Shown: positions 41,307-49,829 of the stretch, piece by piece
Layout of the letters: each line of letters opens with the position of its first letter
How positions within the stretch are numbered: position 1 is the stretch's first letter
Assembly (NCBI GenBank): GCA_002282445.1
Contig: NCJK01000002.1
Coordinates: 372,001-436,000 of the forward strand
Reading direction: 5' to 3'
DNA from: Burkholderiales bacterium 39-55-53
GTDB lineage: Bacteria > Pseudomonadota > Gammaproteobacteria > Burkholderiales > Burkholderiaceae_C
DNA length: 64,000 nucleotides
The notes under the pieces: generated by a model
Databases searched by the model: none
The model's input: the letters and a program-made list of their open reading frames with translations, nothing else
What the model was told of the DNA's origin: nothing
Program-made: the position numbers and the translations under genes

Positions 41307-42023
41307 ATGCTACACATGAAACAGGTGTCCAAGCGCTTCACGCTGCACCATCAACACGGCGCTGAACTGCAAGTGCTCCACAACGTCGACTTGACATTGA
41401 AAGCAGGCGAATGCGTGGTGCTAGACGGTCCATCGGGCATGGGCAAAAGCACCTTGCTCAAACTCATCTATGCCAACTACCGTGCCACCAGTGGTGCCAT
41501 TGAGGTACGCCAAGCCGATGGCCGAACGCTAGAACTCACCCAAGCCACACCACGCGAGTTGGTGCGCATGCGCCGCGACACGGTGGGTTATGTGAGCCAG
41601 TTTTTGCGCGTCATCCCCCGCGTGTCTGCCTTGGATGTGGTGGCCGAGTCGCTCATCGACGATGCAGCCGATCAAGCGCACGCTATTGAAGCCGCCCGCG
41701 AGCAAGCCCGCACCTGGCTCACGCGTTTGCGCATTCCCGAACGGTTGTGGGATTTGCCCCCTGCCACGTTTTCGGGCGGTGAGCAACAACGCATCAACAT
41801 CGCACGCAACATGATCAAGCCTCGGCCAATTTTGTTGCTGGACGAACCCACGGCCTCCTTGGACGCAGCTAACACACAAACCGTGATCGACTTAATTCAA
41901 GAAGCCGTTGCACGCGGCGCTGCAGTGATGGGTATTTTTCACGATGCCCATGTGGGCCAAGCTGTTGCCACACGCCACGTGGATGTGGCGCAATTCAGAA
42001 ACACCGCCAAGGACATCGCATGA
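41307..42023 (+). CDS. phnL: C-P lyase ABC-type ATPase PhnL
   Basis: A 238-aa ATPase with Walker A GPSGMGKSTLLK, signature FSGGEQQRINIARN, Walker B ILLLDEPTASLD and the GIFHDAHV switch His. PhnL works with PhnG, H and I and with PhnK in the core complex. It follows phnK by 19 bases and overlaps phnM by 4. Confidence 0.96.
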   Translation: MLHMKQVSKRFTLHHQHGAELQVLHNVDLTLKAGECVVLDGPSGMGKSTLLKLIYANYRATSGAIEVRQADGRTLELTQATPRELVRMRRDTVGYVSQFLRVIPRVSALDVVAESLIDDAADQAHAIEAAREQARTWLTRLRIPERLWDLPPATFSGGEQQRINIARNMIKPRPILLLDEPTASLDAANTQTVIDLIQEAVARGAAVMGIFHDAHVGQAVATRHVDVAQFRNTAKDIA

Positions 42024-43174
42024 ACACGCCCGTTTTTAAAAACGCTCAATTGGTATTGCCCCACGAAGTGGTGCTGGGCAGCGTGTCGGTTCACAACGGG
42101 CTGATCAGCTCGGTAGACCAAGGGCCTGCAACGCATGCAGAAGGCTGGAACTTGCAAGGCGACTACCTCATGCCCGGCTTTGTTGAAATGCACACCGACA
42201 ACTTCGAGCGCCACCTCATGCCTCGCCCCAAGGTGCAATGGGCCGAAATGCCTGCACTACTGGCCCACGATGCCGAAGTTGCCGCTGCGGGCATCACCAC
42301 CGTGTTTGACGCCTTGGGTGTAGGTGATGCCGACCCCGACAGCCTGCGCGGCAGTACATGGAACCCCGTCATCGAAACGCTGGACACCTGCGCACGCGAA
42401 GGCCTGCTGCGTGCCGATCACCACTTGCATGTGCGGTGTGAACTGCCAGCGCCCAACACCATTGAGTTGTTTGCGCCCTTTCACGACCACCCACGGTTGT
42501 CTCTCATCTCATTGATGGACCACACCCCTGGCCAACGCCAATGGGAAAACATTGAGGTAGCCCGCGTGTACTACACGGGTAAAAAAGGTTGGTCGAATGA
42601 AAAGTTTGAACGTCAAGTTGAACTGGCTGGCGAACTACAAGCCCGCTACGCAGCTCCACACCGCGCCTACTTTGTGAACTACTGCCAAACCCACCGCATT
42701 GCGCTGGCCAGCCACGACGACACCACAGTGGCCCATGTGAAACAAGCACACGCAGAGGGTGCCAGCATGTCCGAATTCCCCACCACCTTGTTGGCAGCAA
42801 AGACGGCGCATGAACTTGGCTTACTCAATGTAATGGGCGGACCCAACGTGGTGCGCGGAGGGTCCCATTCAGGCAATGTAGCTGCGGCCGATTTGGCGCG
42901 TCATGGCTTGCTAGACATCTTGTCCTCCGACTACGTGCCAGGCAGCTTGCTCAGTGCGGCCATGCGTTTGGTCGACGATGAAATTTTGTCGCTGCCACAA
43001 GCCATCGCCACGGTTAGCCATAACCCCGCCAAAGCCACTGGACTTAATGACCGTGGTCAGATCGCTGTGGGCCTGCGTGCCGATTTAATCCAAGTACGTG
43101 TGGTCAATCTTCCACATGGCAAACGACATGCCGTGGTGCGTGCCGTGTGGCGCGAAGGCCAACGAGTTTTGTAA
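42020..43174 (+). CDS. phnM: RPnTP pyrophosphohydrolase PhnM
   Basis: A 384-aa amidohydrolase-fold enzyme. Metal-binding features are PGFVEMHTDNFERH near residue 53, ASHDDTTVAHV (about 233) and the final Asp in DILSSDYVPGSLL. It removes pyrophosphate from the ribosyl phosphonate triphosphate made by PhnGHIL to give the PhnJ substrate. It ends the first plus-strand block; phnC begins 79 bases later behind its own operator. Confidence 0.95.
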   Translation: MNTPVFKNAQLVLPHEVVLGSVSVHNGLISSVDQGPATHAEGWNLQGDYLMPGFVEMHTDNFERHLMPRPKVQWAEMPALLAHDAEVAAAGITTVFDALGVGDADPDSLRGSTWNPVIETLDTCAREGLLRADHHLHVRCELPAPNTIELFAPFHDHPRLSLISLMDHTPGQRQWENIEVARVYYTGKKGWSNEKFERQVELAGELQARYAAPHRAYFVNYCQTHRIALASHDDTTVAHVKQAHAEGASMSEFPTTLLAAKTAHELGLLNVMGGPNVVRGGSHSGNVAAADLARHGLLDILSSDYVPGSLLSAAMRLVDDEILSLPQAIATVSHNPAKATGLNDRGQIAVGLRADLIQVRVVNLPHGKRHAVVRAVWREGQRVL

Positions 43175-43224
43175 ATTATTTCTTCAATGTCAAAAGCTTG
43201 TCACACAGGCTGTGCACACTGAGT

Positions 43225-43236
43225 TTGTATAGACAA
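43225..43236. promoter_or_regulatory. PhnF operator before phnC
   Basis: TTGTATAGACAA, identical to the copy at 36899-36910, 17 bases before the phnC start. Confidence 0.75.
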
Positions 43237-43253
43237 CTGAAAAGGCCACTCTC

Positions 43254-44108
43254 ATGGCGTTGCGTATCGAAAAATTAGACAAGCATTTCGCCAACGGCAA
43301 GCACGCCTTGCGCGACATCAATTTACACATTGGTGACAGCGAAATGGTGGCACTCATAGGTGCATCTGGCTCAGGTAAATCCACTTTGCTGCGCATGGTT
43401 GCAGGCTTGCTAGAAGCCGATGCTGCAGCTGGTTCATTGATTGAAGTCAACGGCCTTTGCGTGCAACGCGATGGCCGTATTGCCAGTGATGTACGCAGCA
43501 TTCGTGCGCAAGTAGGTTTTGTGTTTCAGCAATTTAACTTGGTCGACCGTTTACCCGTGTTGGTCAATGTGTTGGTGGGCCGCTTGCACGACATGCCATG
43601 GTGGCGCGGCGTCATGGGCTGGTTCAGCTCACACGAGCGATCTATTGCTCTGGACGCCCTAGAACGCGTAGGCATTCTTGACTGCCATGCCCAACGCGCT
43701 TCCACCTTGTCTGGCGGCCAACAACAACGTGCAGCCATTGCACGCACCTTGGTGCAAGGTGCCAAATTGGTGTTAGCTGATGAGCCCATTGCCTCTCTCG
43801 ACCCTGAGTCCTCACGCAAGGTCATGGAAATTTTGTCCACCATCCAACGTGAAGATGGCCGCACCGTGGTGGTGTCTCTTCACCAAGTGGACATGGCCAT
43901 TCGCTATTGCCCGCGTGTGATTGCCCTCAACCAAGGCCAAGTGGTGTACGACGGCCCTTCAGCTCAGCTCACCCCCGAACTCTTGCGCCAGTTGTATGGC
44001 ATGCAAGCTGATGAATTTTTGAGTGGCAGCGAATTACTCAGCACACAACCCGAACACCACCCTGCACCCACTTTGGCTTGGTCCACATCGATGGCGCAAG
44101 CGGCTTGA
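43254..44108 (+). CDS. phnC: Phosphonate ABC transporter ATPase PhnC
   Basis: A 284-aa importer ATPase with Walker [14 protein letters not shown]-loop [19 protein letters not shown] (characteristic of PhnC), signature [14 protein letters not shown] and Walker [13 protein letters not shown]. It powers uptake through PhnD and PhnE. The PhnF-type operator directly before it shows that the transport genes have their own promoter. Confidence 0.96.
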   Translation: MALRIEKLDKHFANGKHALRDINLHIGDSEMVALIGASGSGKSTLLRMVAGLLEADAAAGSLIEVNGLCVQRDGRIASDVRSIRAQVGFVFQQFNLVDRLPVLVNVLVGRLHDMPWWRGVMGWFSSHERSIALDALERVGILDCHAQRASTLSGGQQQRAAIARTLVQGAKLVLADEPIASLDPESSRKVMEILSTIQREDGRTVVVSLHQVDMAIRYCPRVIALNQGQVVYDGPSAQLTPELLRQLYGMQADEFLSGSELLSTQPEHHPAPTLAWSTSMAQAA

Positions 44109-44162
44109 TCTTTTCACTTTGATTCTTGTTTTTTCTTTTCAACCCTTCTGGAGTTTCTAAAC

Positions 44163-45107
44163 ATGTTTAAGAAAACAATTGCAGCGATGGCTATGGGCCT
44201 GAGCATCACAGGTGCCATGGCGCAAGACATCAACTTCGGCATCATCTCCACCGAAGCCACACAAAATTTGAAAGCCGACTGGCAGCCCTTGCTGGACGAC
44301 ATGGAAAAACAAACAGGCTTGAAAGTCAAAGCCTTTTTCTCCCCAGACTATGCGGGCATCATTGAAGGCATGCGCTTCAATAAAGTACAAATGGCATGGA
44401 TGGGTAACAAATCAGCCATGGAAGCCGTGGACCGCTCCAACGCTGAAGTGTTCGCTCAAATGGTCAACGCTGATGGCGGCCAAGGCTACTACTCACACCT
44501 CATCGTGCACAAAGACAGCCCCTTGAACAACCTCAGCGACATGTTCAGCAATGCCAAAAACCTAAGTTTTGGCAACGGTGACCCTAACTCGACATCTGGC
44601 TTCTTGGTCCCGGGCTTTTATGTATTCGCACAAAACAAAGTGGAGCCAAAATCTGCTTTCAAAGTGGTGCGAAATGCCAACCACGAGACCAACGCTTTGG
44701 CAGTGGCCAACAAGCAAGTGGATGTGGCGACCAACAACAGCGAAAACTTGGATAAGCTGAAAGAGCGTCAGCCAGAAAAGGTCAAAGAAATCAAGGTCAT
44801 CTGGACTTCTCCTTTGATTCCTCTGGACCCTATGGTGATGAGTAAGAACCTGCCAGAAGCTACCAAGGCCAAGATCAAGACCTTCTTCTACAACTACGCC
44901 AAGACCGATGCGCGTGAAAAAGAGATCGTCATGAAGATCTCTAAGTTGTCTGGCTTCAAGCCTTCGACCAACGACCAACTCAAGCCTATTCGCCAGTTGG
45001 ACCTGTTCAGCAAGCGCAACAAGATCGACGCCGACACCACACTGTCTGACGCTGAAAAGAAAGCCAAACTGGCTGACATCGACCAGCAATTGGCAGCAGT
45101 GAAGTAA
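44163..45107 (+). CDS. phnD: Phosphonate-binding periplasmic protein PhnD
   Basis: A 314-aa periplasmic binding protein with a signal peptide (cleavage at AMAQD), then [32 protein letters not shown] and [12 protein letters not shown], and [17 protein letters not shown], the phosphonate-anchoring loop of the family. It delivers phosphonates to PhnE/PhnC. Confidence 0.96.
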   Translation: MFKKTIAAMAMGLSITGAMAQDINFGIISTEATQNLKADWQPLLDDMEKQTGLKVKAFFSPDYAGIIEGMRFNKVQMAWMGNKSAMEAVDRSNAEVFAQMVNADGGQGYYSHLIVHKDSPLNNLSDMFSNAKNLSFGNGDPNSTSGFLVPGFYVFAQNKVEPKSAFKVVRNANHETNALAVANKQVDVATNNSENLDKLKERQPEKVKEIKVIWTSPLIPLDPMVMSKNLPEATKAKIKTFFYNYAKTDAREKEIVMKISKLSGFKPSTNDQLKPIRQLDLFSKRNKIDADTTLSDAEKKAKLADIDQQLAAVK

Positions 45108-45189
45108 GACCCTTCGTTCGTTCGATCACCCGGCTTCTCTTTGCACCCAAGGTGCAGCGAGAAGCCGAGTCTATTTTGAAGTGACTGAC

Positions 45190-45996
45190 ATGCTCCCTAT
45201 AGCCCATCCCCCACTGCATGCACTGGCTCATACAGCTGGTGCAAAGCGAAGCCTCACCTGGTATTTGATGTGGGGATTCATCCTCGTGCTGCTGGCAGCT
45301 TCCTGGCAAGGTGCAGACATGCGCCCTGCCGATTTGTATCGTGACTCAGGCAATATGAGCCAATACGCTGCAGAGTTCTTTCCGCCTAACTTCAGAGAGT
45401 GGCGGCTCTATGTTGACGAAATGATCGTCACCCTGCAAATCGCTTTATGGGGTACCGCCTTAGCTGTCATCACAGCCATTCCCATGGCCTTGCTGGCATC
45501 GTCCAACATCGTGCCATGGTGGGTGTATCAACCTGTGCGCCGTTTGATGGATGCCTTCAGGGCCATTAACGAAATGGTGTTTGCCATGCTTTTTGTGGTG
45601 GCGGTAGGTTTGGGTCCATTTGCGGGCGTGTTGGCTTTATGGATTCACACCTCGGGCATTTTGGCCAAGTTGTTTTCTGAAGCGGTGGAGGCCATTGACC
45701 CGCAACCGGTGGAAGGTATTCGCTCTACCGGCGCATCGGCCATGCACGAAATTGTGTACGGTGTGATTCCACAAGTCATCCCACTTTGGATTTCATTCAC
45801 GCTCTACCGTTTTGAATCCAATGTGCGCTCTGCTTCGGTGGTAGGCATGGTGGGTGCTGGCGGTATTGGTGTCGTGCTGTGGGAAATCATTCGAGGCTTC
45901 CAGTACGCCGAAACCGGCGCTGTGATGCTGATCATCATCTTGACTGTGAGCGTCATTGACTTGGTGTCTGCTCGCATTCGTAAATTCTTTGTGTGA
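45190..45996 (+). CDS. phnE: Phosphonate ABC transporter permease PhnE
   Basis: A 268-aa permease with about five membrane helices and the EAA-like loop [29 protein letters not shown] (paraphrased; residues about 175-200). The C-terminus has [17 protein letters not shown], a strong PhnE signature. The start is uncertain: GTG 45181 and ATG 45190 are both in frame and neither has a strong ribosome site. Only one permease gene is present. Confidence 0.93.
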   Translation: MLPIAHPPLHALAHTAGAKRSLTWYLMWGFILVLLAASWQGADMRPADLYRDSGNMSQYAAEFFPPNFREWRLYVDEMIVTLQIALWGTALAVITAIPMALLASSNIVPWWVYQPVRRLMDAFRAINEMVFAMLFVVAVGLGPFAGVLALWIHTSGILAKLFSEAVEAIDPQPVEGIRSTGASAMHEIVYGVIPQVIPLWISFTLYRFESNVRSASVVGMVGAGGIGVVLWEIIRGFQYAETGAVMLIIILTVSVIDLVSARIRKFFV

Positions 45997-46004
45997 GGAA
46001 ATTC

Positions 46005-46556
46005 ATGTCTTTAACCCTGCAAGAAGTCCATGACCTGCTGCTGCGCCGCGGTCAAACCCAATATGGTCTAGAGGCTATCAACCAACTTGAGCATGCCTTG
46101 CAATGCGCCAACTTGGCTGAACTGGCCGGCGAAACCTCTGAGACCATCGTGGCTTGCTTGCTGCACGACTTGGGTCATTTGCTGGCCGCCGAGAGAGAAG
46201 GCACGGTCGAGCACGACACCACCGAAGACGATCTGCATCAGTTCATCGCACTACCCTTCTTGCGTGGATTGTTCCCCGAAGCTGTGCTTGAGCCTATCCG
46301 CATGCATGTGGATGCAAAACGCTATTTGTGCTTAATCGATCCCAGTTATTGGAACGATTTATCAATTGCCTCAAAGCACAGCCTAGAACAACAAGGCGGC
46401 GTATTTGATGAAGCGCAAGCTAATGCATTCATTGCACAATCTTTCGCTGAGGAAGCCGTACGCCTGCGTCGCTACGACGACTTGGCCAAGGTGAAAGACA
46501 AACCAGTGCCAGGGCTAGAGCACTACCAGGCGCGCTTGGCTGAAGTAGCCTATTAA
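46005..46556 (+). CDS. PhnZ-like HD-domain mixed-valent iron oxygenase
   Basis: A 183-aa HD-domain protein from ATG 46005 (GAGG seven bases upstream; the GTG at 45993 overlaps phnE). It keeps the set of residues known in PhnZ, almost all at a constant offset: Tyr20 and Glu23 (QYGLE), His30 in LEHALQ, His54-Asp55 and His58 in LLHDLGH, and His101 and Lys105 in MHVDAKRYL. PhnZ-type enzymes oxidatively cleave 1-hydroxyphosphonates such as 2-amino-1-hydroxyethylphosphonate to phosphate. The usual partner, an Fe/2-oxoglutarate hydroxylase (PhnY/TmpA type), is not in the window. Confidence 0.88.
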   Translation: MSLTLQEVHDLLLRRGQTQYGLEAINQLEHALQCANLAELAGETSETIVACLLHDLGHLLAAEREGTVEHDTTEDDLHQFIALPFLRGLFPEAVLEPIRMHVDAKRYLCLIDPSYWNDLSIASKHSLEQQGGVFDEAQANAFIAQSFAEEAVRLRRYDDLAKVKDKPVPGLEHYQARLAEVAY

Positions 46557-46561
46557 AAAAT

Positions 46562-46591
46562 AAAGGGATAGTCTTTGTAGACACTCCCTTT
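46562..46591 (+). terminator. Probable terminator of the phn operon
   Basis: AAAGGGA...GTC pairs with GAC...TCCCTTT, with a 2-bp internal loop and a TTTGTA loop. The T run is short. Confidence 0.5.
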
Positions 46592-46662
46592 CAATCACAG
46601 TCATTTTGGTGCGGCTATTTTGAAACGTCTGTTCACAAAATCCGCATCCTTAACTTGTATCC

Positions 46663-47268
46663 ATGCAAATTCAAACCACAGACCATTTACGTGCGTTGTA
46701 CAAGGCTCCTTCTGGACGCGCTGTTCAAAAAGAATTAACGCACATTGATCCTCACATCAAGAAATTTATATCTTTATCGCCATTTGTAGTGATCAGCAGT
46801 GGCGATCAACTACATCAAATGGACTGTTCACCGCGTGGCGGAGATTCAGGTTTTGTCAAAGTTCAAGATCAGCACACGCTACTAATTCCTGACTCCATAG
46901 GCAACAACAGATTAGACACACTAACCAACATCATTGCCACATCACAAGTCGGGCTGCTATTTTTTATTCCAGGTATTGATGAAGTGGTACGTGTAAATGG
47001 AAAAGCTACGCTTCAAACTGACACTGATCTTTTGAATCAATTTGATGCTTTAAAAAACAAGCCTAAATTGGTTATCAAAGTTTCTGTAGTAGCTGCTTAT
47101 ATGCACTGTCCAAAAGCGTTGATGCGCTCCAAACTTTGGTCTATTGAAAGCCATCAACCAATTGAAGCAATGCCTACACTTGGAGAAATCATCCGAGATC
47201 AAACCAAGAGTACTGAGCCTGCTGAATCTCGTGAAGAGATGCTAAATCGGTACACGCCCGATCTTTAA
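46663..47268 (+). CDS. Pyridoxamine 5'-phosphate oxidase-like flavin protein
   Basis: A 201-aa protein of the split-barrel FMN-binding family (MSMEG_1061-like group). Motifs are SPFVVISSG, QMDCSPRGGDSGFVKV, TLLIPDSIGNNRLDTLTNI and LLFFIPGIDEVVRVNGKA, all typical. It probably binds FMN or F420-like flavins and reduces small molecules; the substrate is unknown. It lies about 100 bases after the phn operon and is convergent with the gene at 47362. Confidence 0.85.
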   Translation: MQIQTTDHLRALYKAPSGRAVQKELTHIDPHIKKFISLSPFVVISSGDQLHQMDCSPRGGDSGFVKVQDQHTLLIPDSIGNNRLDTLTNIIATSQVGLLFFIPGIDEVVRVNGKATLQTDTDLLNQFDALKNKPKLVIKVSVVAAYMHCPKALMRSKLWSIESHQPIEAMPTLGEIIRDQTKSTEPAESREEMLNRYTPDL

Positions 47269-47305
47269 AATAACCCACTCGGCACTCTCAGGTCAGGCAC
47301 TAATT

Positions 47306-47340
47306 GAAAAATGGAAGAGTCTCGAAGAAACTCTTCCATT
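47306..47340 (-). terminator. Terminator of the 47362 gene
   Basis: AATGGAAGAGT / ACTCTTCCATT, an 11-bp perfect stem, is followed on the minus strand by TTTTC. Confidence 0.75.
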
Positions 47341-47361
47341 GCTTCAATACCGAAATCACAA

Positions 47362-47643
47362 TCAAGCAGCGTGAATTTCCTCTGATTCATCGTCAGTCAA
47401 CTCATCACTTTCAATTACAGCCATTTCGGCGTATTGGTTGGCGACGAGCTTATGACGATATGCCAAAAATACGTGCGAATCGCGAGCCTCAGCATGACCA
47501 TGATCATCTGCATCAGCAGCTAATGAATGATGTTTCGCTGCTTGCGAATAGTGCAAAGCAGCAATGCGGTGGTAGTCCGCCAAGGACTCATATTCTTCTT
47601 CATCTACGTGGATTTCAGGATCAAGGGTTTGGGCATTGGTCAT
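47362..47643 (-). CDS. Hypothetical acidic His-rich small protein
   Basis: A 93-aa soluble, acidic protein of helical composition (Glu/Asp/Ala/His-rich; LADYHRIAALHYSQAAKHHSLAADADD, paraphrased). No motif is recognised. It is transcribed away from the DUF47-like gene, with an FNR box in the shared 230-base upstream region, so it may also respond to oxygen. The composition recalls small PHA-granule or stress-associated proteins, but this is only a resemblance. Confidence 0.6.
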   Translation of the reverse strand: MTNAQTLDPEIHVDEEEYESLADYHRIAALHYSQAAKHHSLAADADDHGHAEARDSHVFLAYRHKLVANQYAEMAVIESDELTDDESEEIHAA

Positions 47644-47773
47644 TGAAAAATCTCCATTTAGAGTGCAGCGGATTGCTACAAGCCCAAGGATGGACTAGCA
47701 AGGTGAAGCTTTGGTGACATTAACGAAATTAGCTCCAAATAAGCATAGCCATTTAATTTTTGAACCTGCTTAA

Positions 47774-47787
47774 TTGATTCACATCAA
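47774..47787. promoter_or_regulatory. Perfect FNR box before the PHA cluster
   Basis: TTGAT TCAC ATCAA matches the FNR consensus TTGAT-N4-ATCAA in all ten positions. It lies 86 bases before the preferred start at 47874 and 130 bases from the divergent start at 47643. As a class II site it would place transcription start near 47822. Confidence 0.8.
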
Positions 47788-47873
47788 ACGTTAATCACAT
47801 CGCATTCAAATGTCACCGCACTGACATGCTGTCTCACAACCATGCTCATACAGACGCAATAAAGGGCATGGGT

Positions 47874-49829
47874 ATGTTGAAAGACAAAGCAGTGGAATCT
47901 CTCGGGCAGCAGTCGTTACTTTTACCTGCATGGATCACCGTTGCACTGAATGCAAATGATCGACTCAAACTTTTAATCACACTGTTGCAATCAGCCAAGC
48001 AACATGCCTTCACGCCAGAAGCAAAGGTACTGGATTGGGGCAAGGACTTCCGAAGCGCCGGTTTTGTCGAGCTCGATTGGGTAAAGGACTTCGCCACAAG
48101 TGCTTACCTAGAAGATGAGACATTAATAGTTTCAAATCAAGAAACGTTTTTCGAAAATTTGCAAGAAAATCTAAGTTTGATGGCGCGTCCAGTCATTGAG
48201 TTAGGCGACACTGGCAACGAAGATTTATGCGCGCGATGTGAAATTTGGCATTCACATTTAAAGAAGTTTTCCATCTCAGAAGGTATTTCAAATACCACTA
48301 TCACTGCCCTGACACATGGCGATCGAAAACAAAATGACAGTTTTCATTTGCTGGTCATGGACTTACACAAACGCATCAATGCCATAGCGTCCACTATTTC
48401 AACAGAAAACATTGCGGGTGCACATGCATGGCATGTATTGCCAGAAGATCATGCGCGAATCGAAGCGTTTATGCATGGATTACAGCGCACAGCCGCTTTG
48501 AAATTTTCACACCCAGGACTAGACACTGCTGCCACACGGGATGAACAGCGTCTGCTGATTCAAAATGACATTGGAACCAATGACGCTCATGTGTTGGTAA
48601 TTGAGGTACGTGATAAACAAATTGAACTCACTTATTCAGAGTTACACAAAGGTAGGTTTGAATTTTTTAAAGCGATGCTGGAAAAGTTGAACTTCGACTG
48701 GCAAGTTTTTGAGCCTGTCACCACTGCCGATTTAAATGCTGGTAAGCCTTACCACGTCGGCAAAGCAACATACCTGGCGAATACCGAAACAGACCTCCTT
48801 CAAGCCCTACAAATGGTCGGATCTCGCATTGTGTTTGTGATTGACTGGAACCGTGCGAGAAAGCGCTTGCAACATTTCGTCAGTAAAAAAATTGCCATCA
48901 AGTTACTGACACAAGGCGCTGAGGATGAGTACGGTCATATGGCTTGGCTATTGGCCGGTGGTGAGAAATTGGTTTACCAAACTATGCAAAGCGTTGCTTC
49001 AGACGCTTTTCGCATTGGCGATCGGTTGGATGAAGTGTGCGGCGAGCATGCCGCAGAACTATTTCTCGAAGAGTTGATGCGCATGTGCAGTGCAATGCTG
49101 CTCGACCAACAACCCACAAGCCTGATTGCAGACGAAGCACGTATGTTGCTAGTGCACGTCTTACGCAAGCGCAGTTTTGAATTCGATTTATTAGCCGACC
49201 ACGCAGCCTACTGTCATGCCCTTTCGCAACTGCTCGCGCAATGTCTAGAAACCAGCACTACCCAAACAGCGGATGCTTACAAGGTGATCACAGACCAAGC
49301 CAAAGAATGGGAGCACGCTGCTGATCACTTACTCACTGAAGCACGTCAACGTGCAGAACGCCAACCTCGCTGGCAGCCTGTGGTTCATTTGTTAAGTCAA
49401 TCTGATGATGTCGCAGACACACTGGAGGAGTCGATCTTCATACTCTCAATGCTGTCTAACGCTCCCTTACACAGCATTCCACCTGAAGTAAATGCTGTAC
49501 TAGCACGCCTCGTTCAAACCACGCAAGCTGCAATTCAAGATTACGTCAAAGCGATTCAAATTGCGCGTGACATCACATCCGATGGCACATCACAAGACAC
49601 GGATGCGTTCTTAAAAGTATTGTGGCAAATGTTGCGTGCCGAACGTCACTGCGATGAGCTTTACAGAGAAGCGCGATTACTCATAGTGAACCACTTACAT
49701 GATCAGCCGGTTGCTTTTGGGTTAACCAGCGACCTTGCAGGTGCTATTGAAAGCGCCTCAGACGCGTTGCTCTCGGTTGGACATCAATTACGAAAAATGG
49801 TTTTTGAAAAGAATGCGGTGACCCTATGA
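47874..49829 (+). CDS. PhoU/DUF47-like protein of the PHA cluster, function unknown
   Basis: A 651-aa soluble protein. ATG 47874 has AAAGGG seven bases upstream; the frame also opens at 47826, which would be leaderless if the FNR-box promoter is used. The N-terminal half (to about residue 420) is not recognised. It contains strand-rich segments with VGSRIVFVIDWNRARKRL. The C-terminal half is helical and PhoU/DUF47-like, with EWEHAADHLLTEAR and SDDVADTLEESIFILSML, as in Pit-accessory proteins. It overlaps the next gene by 4 bases, so the two are coupled and may form a complex. Confidence 0.7.
   Translation: MLKDKAVESLGQQSLLLPAWITVALNANDRLKLLITLLQSAKQHAFTPEAKVLDWGKDFRSAGFVELDWVKDFATSAYLEDETLIVSNQETFFENLQENLSLMARPVIELGDTGNEDLCARCEIWHSHLKKFSISEGISNTTITALTHGDRKQNDSFHLLVMDLHKRINAIASTISTENIAGAHAWHVLPEDHARIEAFMHGLQRTAALKFSHPGLDTAATRDEQRLLIQNDIGTNDAHVLVIEVRDKQIELTYSELHKGRFEFFKAMLEKLNFDWQVFEPVTTADLNAGKPYHVGKATYLANTETDLLQALQMVGSRIVFVIDWNRARKRLQHFVSKKIAIKLLTQGAEDEYGHMAWLLAGGEKLVYQTMQSVASDAFRIGDRLDEVCGEHAAELFLEELMRMCSAMLLDQQPTSLIADEARMLLVHVLRKRSFEFDLLADHAAYCHALSQLLAQCLETSTTQTADAYKVITDQAKEWEHAADHLLTEARQRAERQPRWQPVVHLLSQSDDVADTLEESIFILSMLSNAPLHSIPPEVNAVLARLVQTTQAAIQDYVKAIQIARDITSDGTSQDTDAFLKVLWQMLRAERHCDELYREARLLIVNHLHDQPVAFGLTSDLAGAIESASDALLSVGHQLRKMVFEKNAVTL

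Noticed and set aside
36930-44390. Many long open frames on the opposite strand and in shifted frames across the phn operon (for example at 38331-38708, 39137-40015 and 44562-45089)
   Set aside because: They mirror the G+C-rich third-position pattern of the phn genes, have no ribosome sites and encode no recognisable motifs; each is covered by a clear phn gene.
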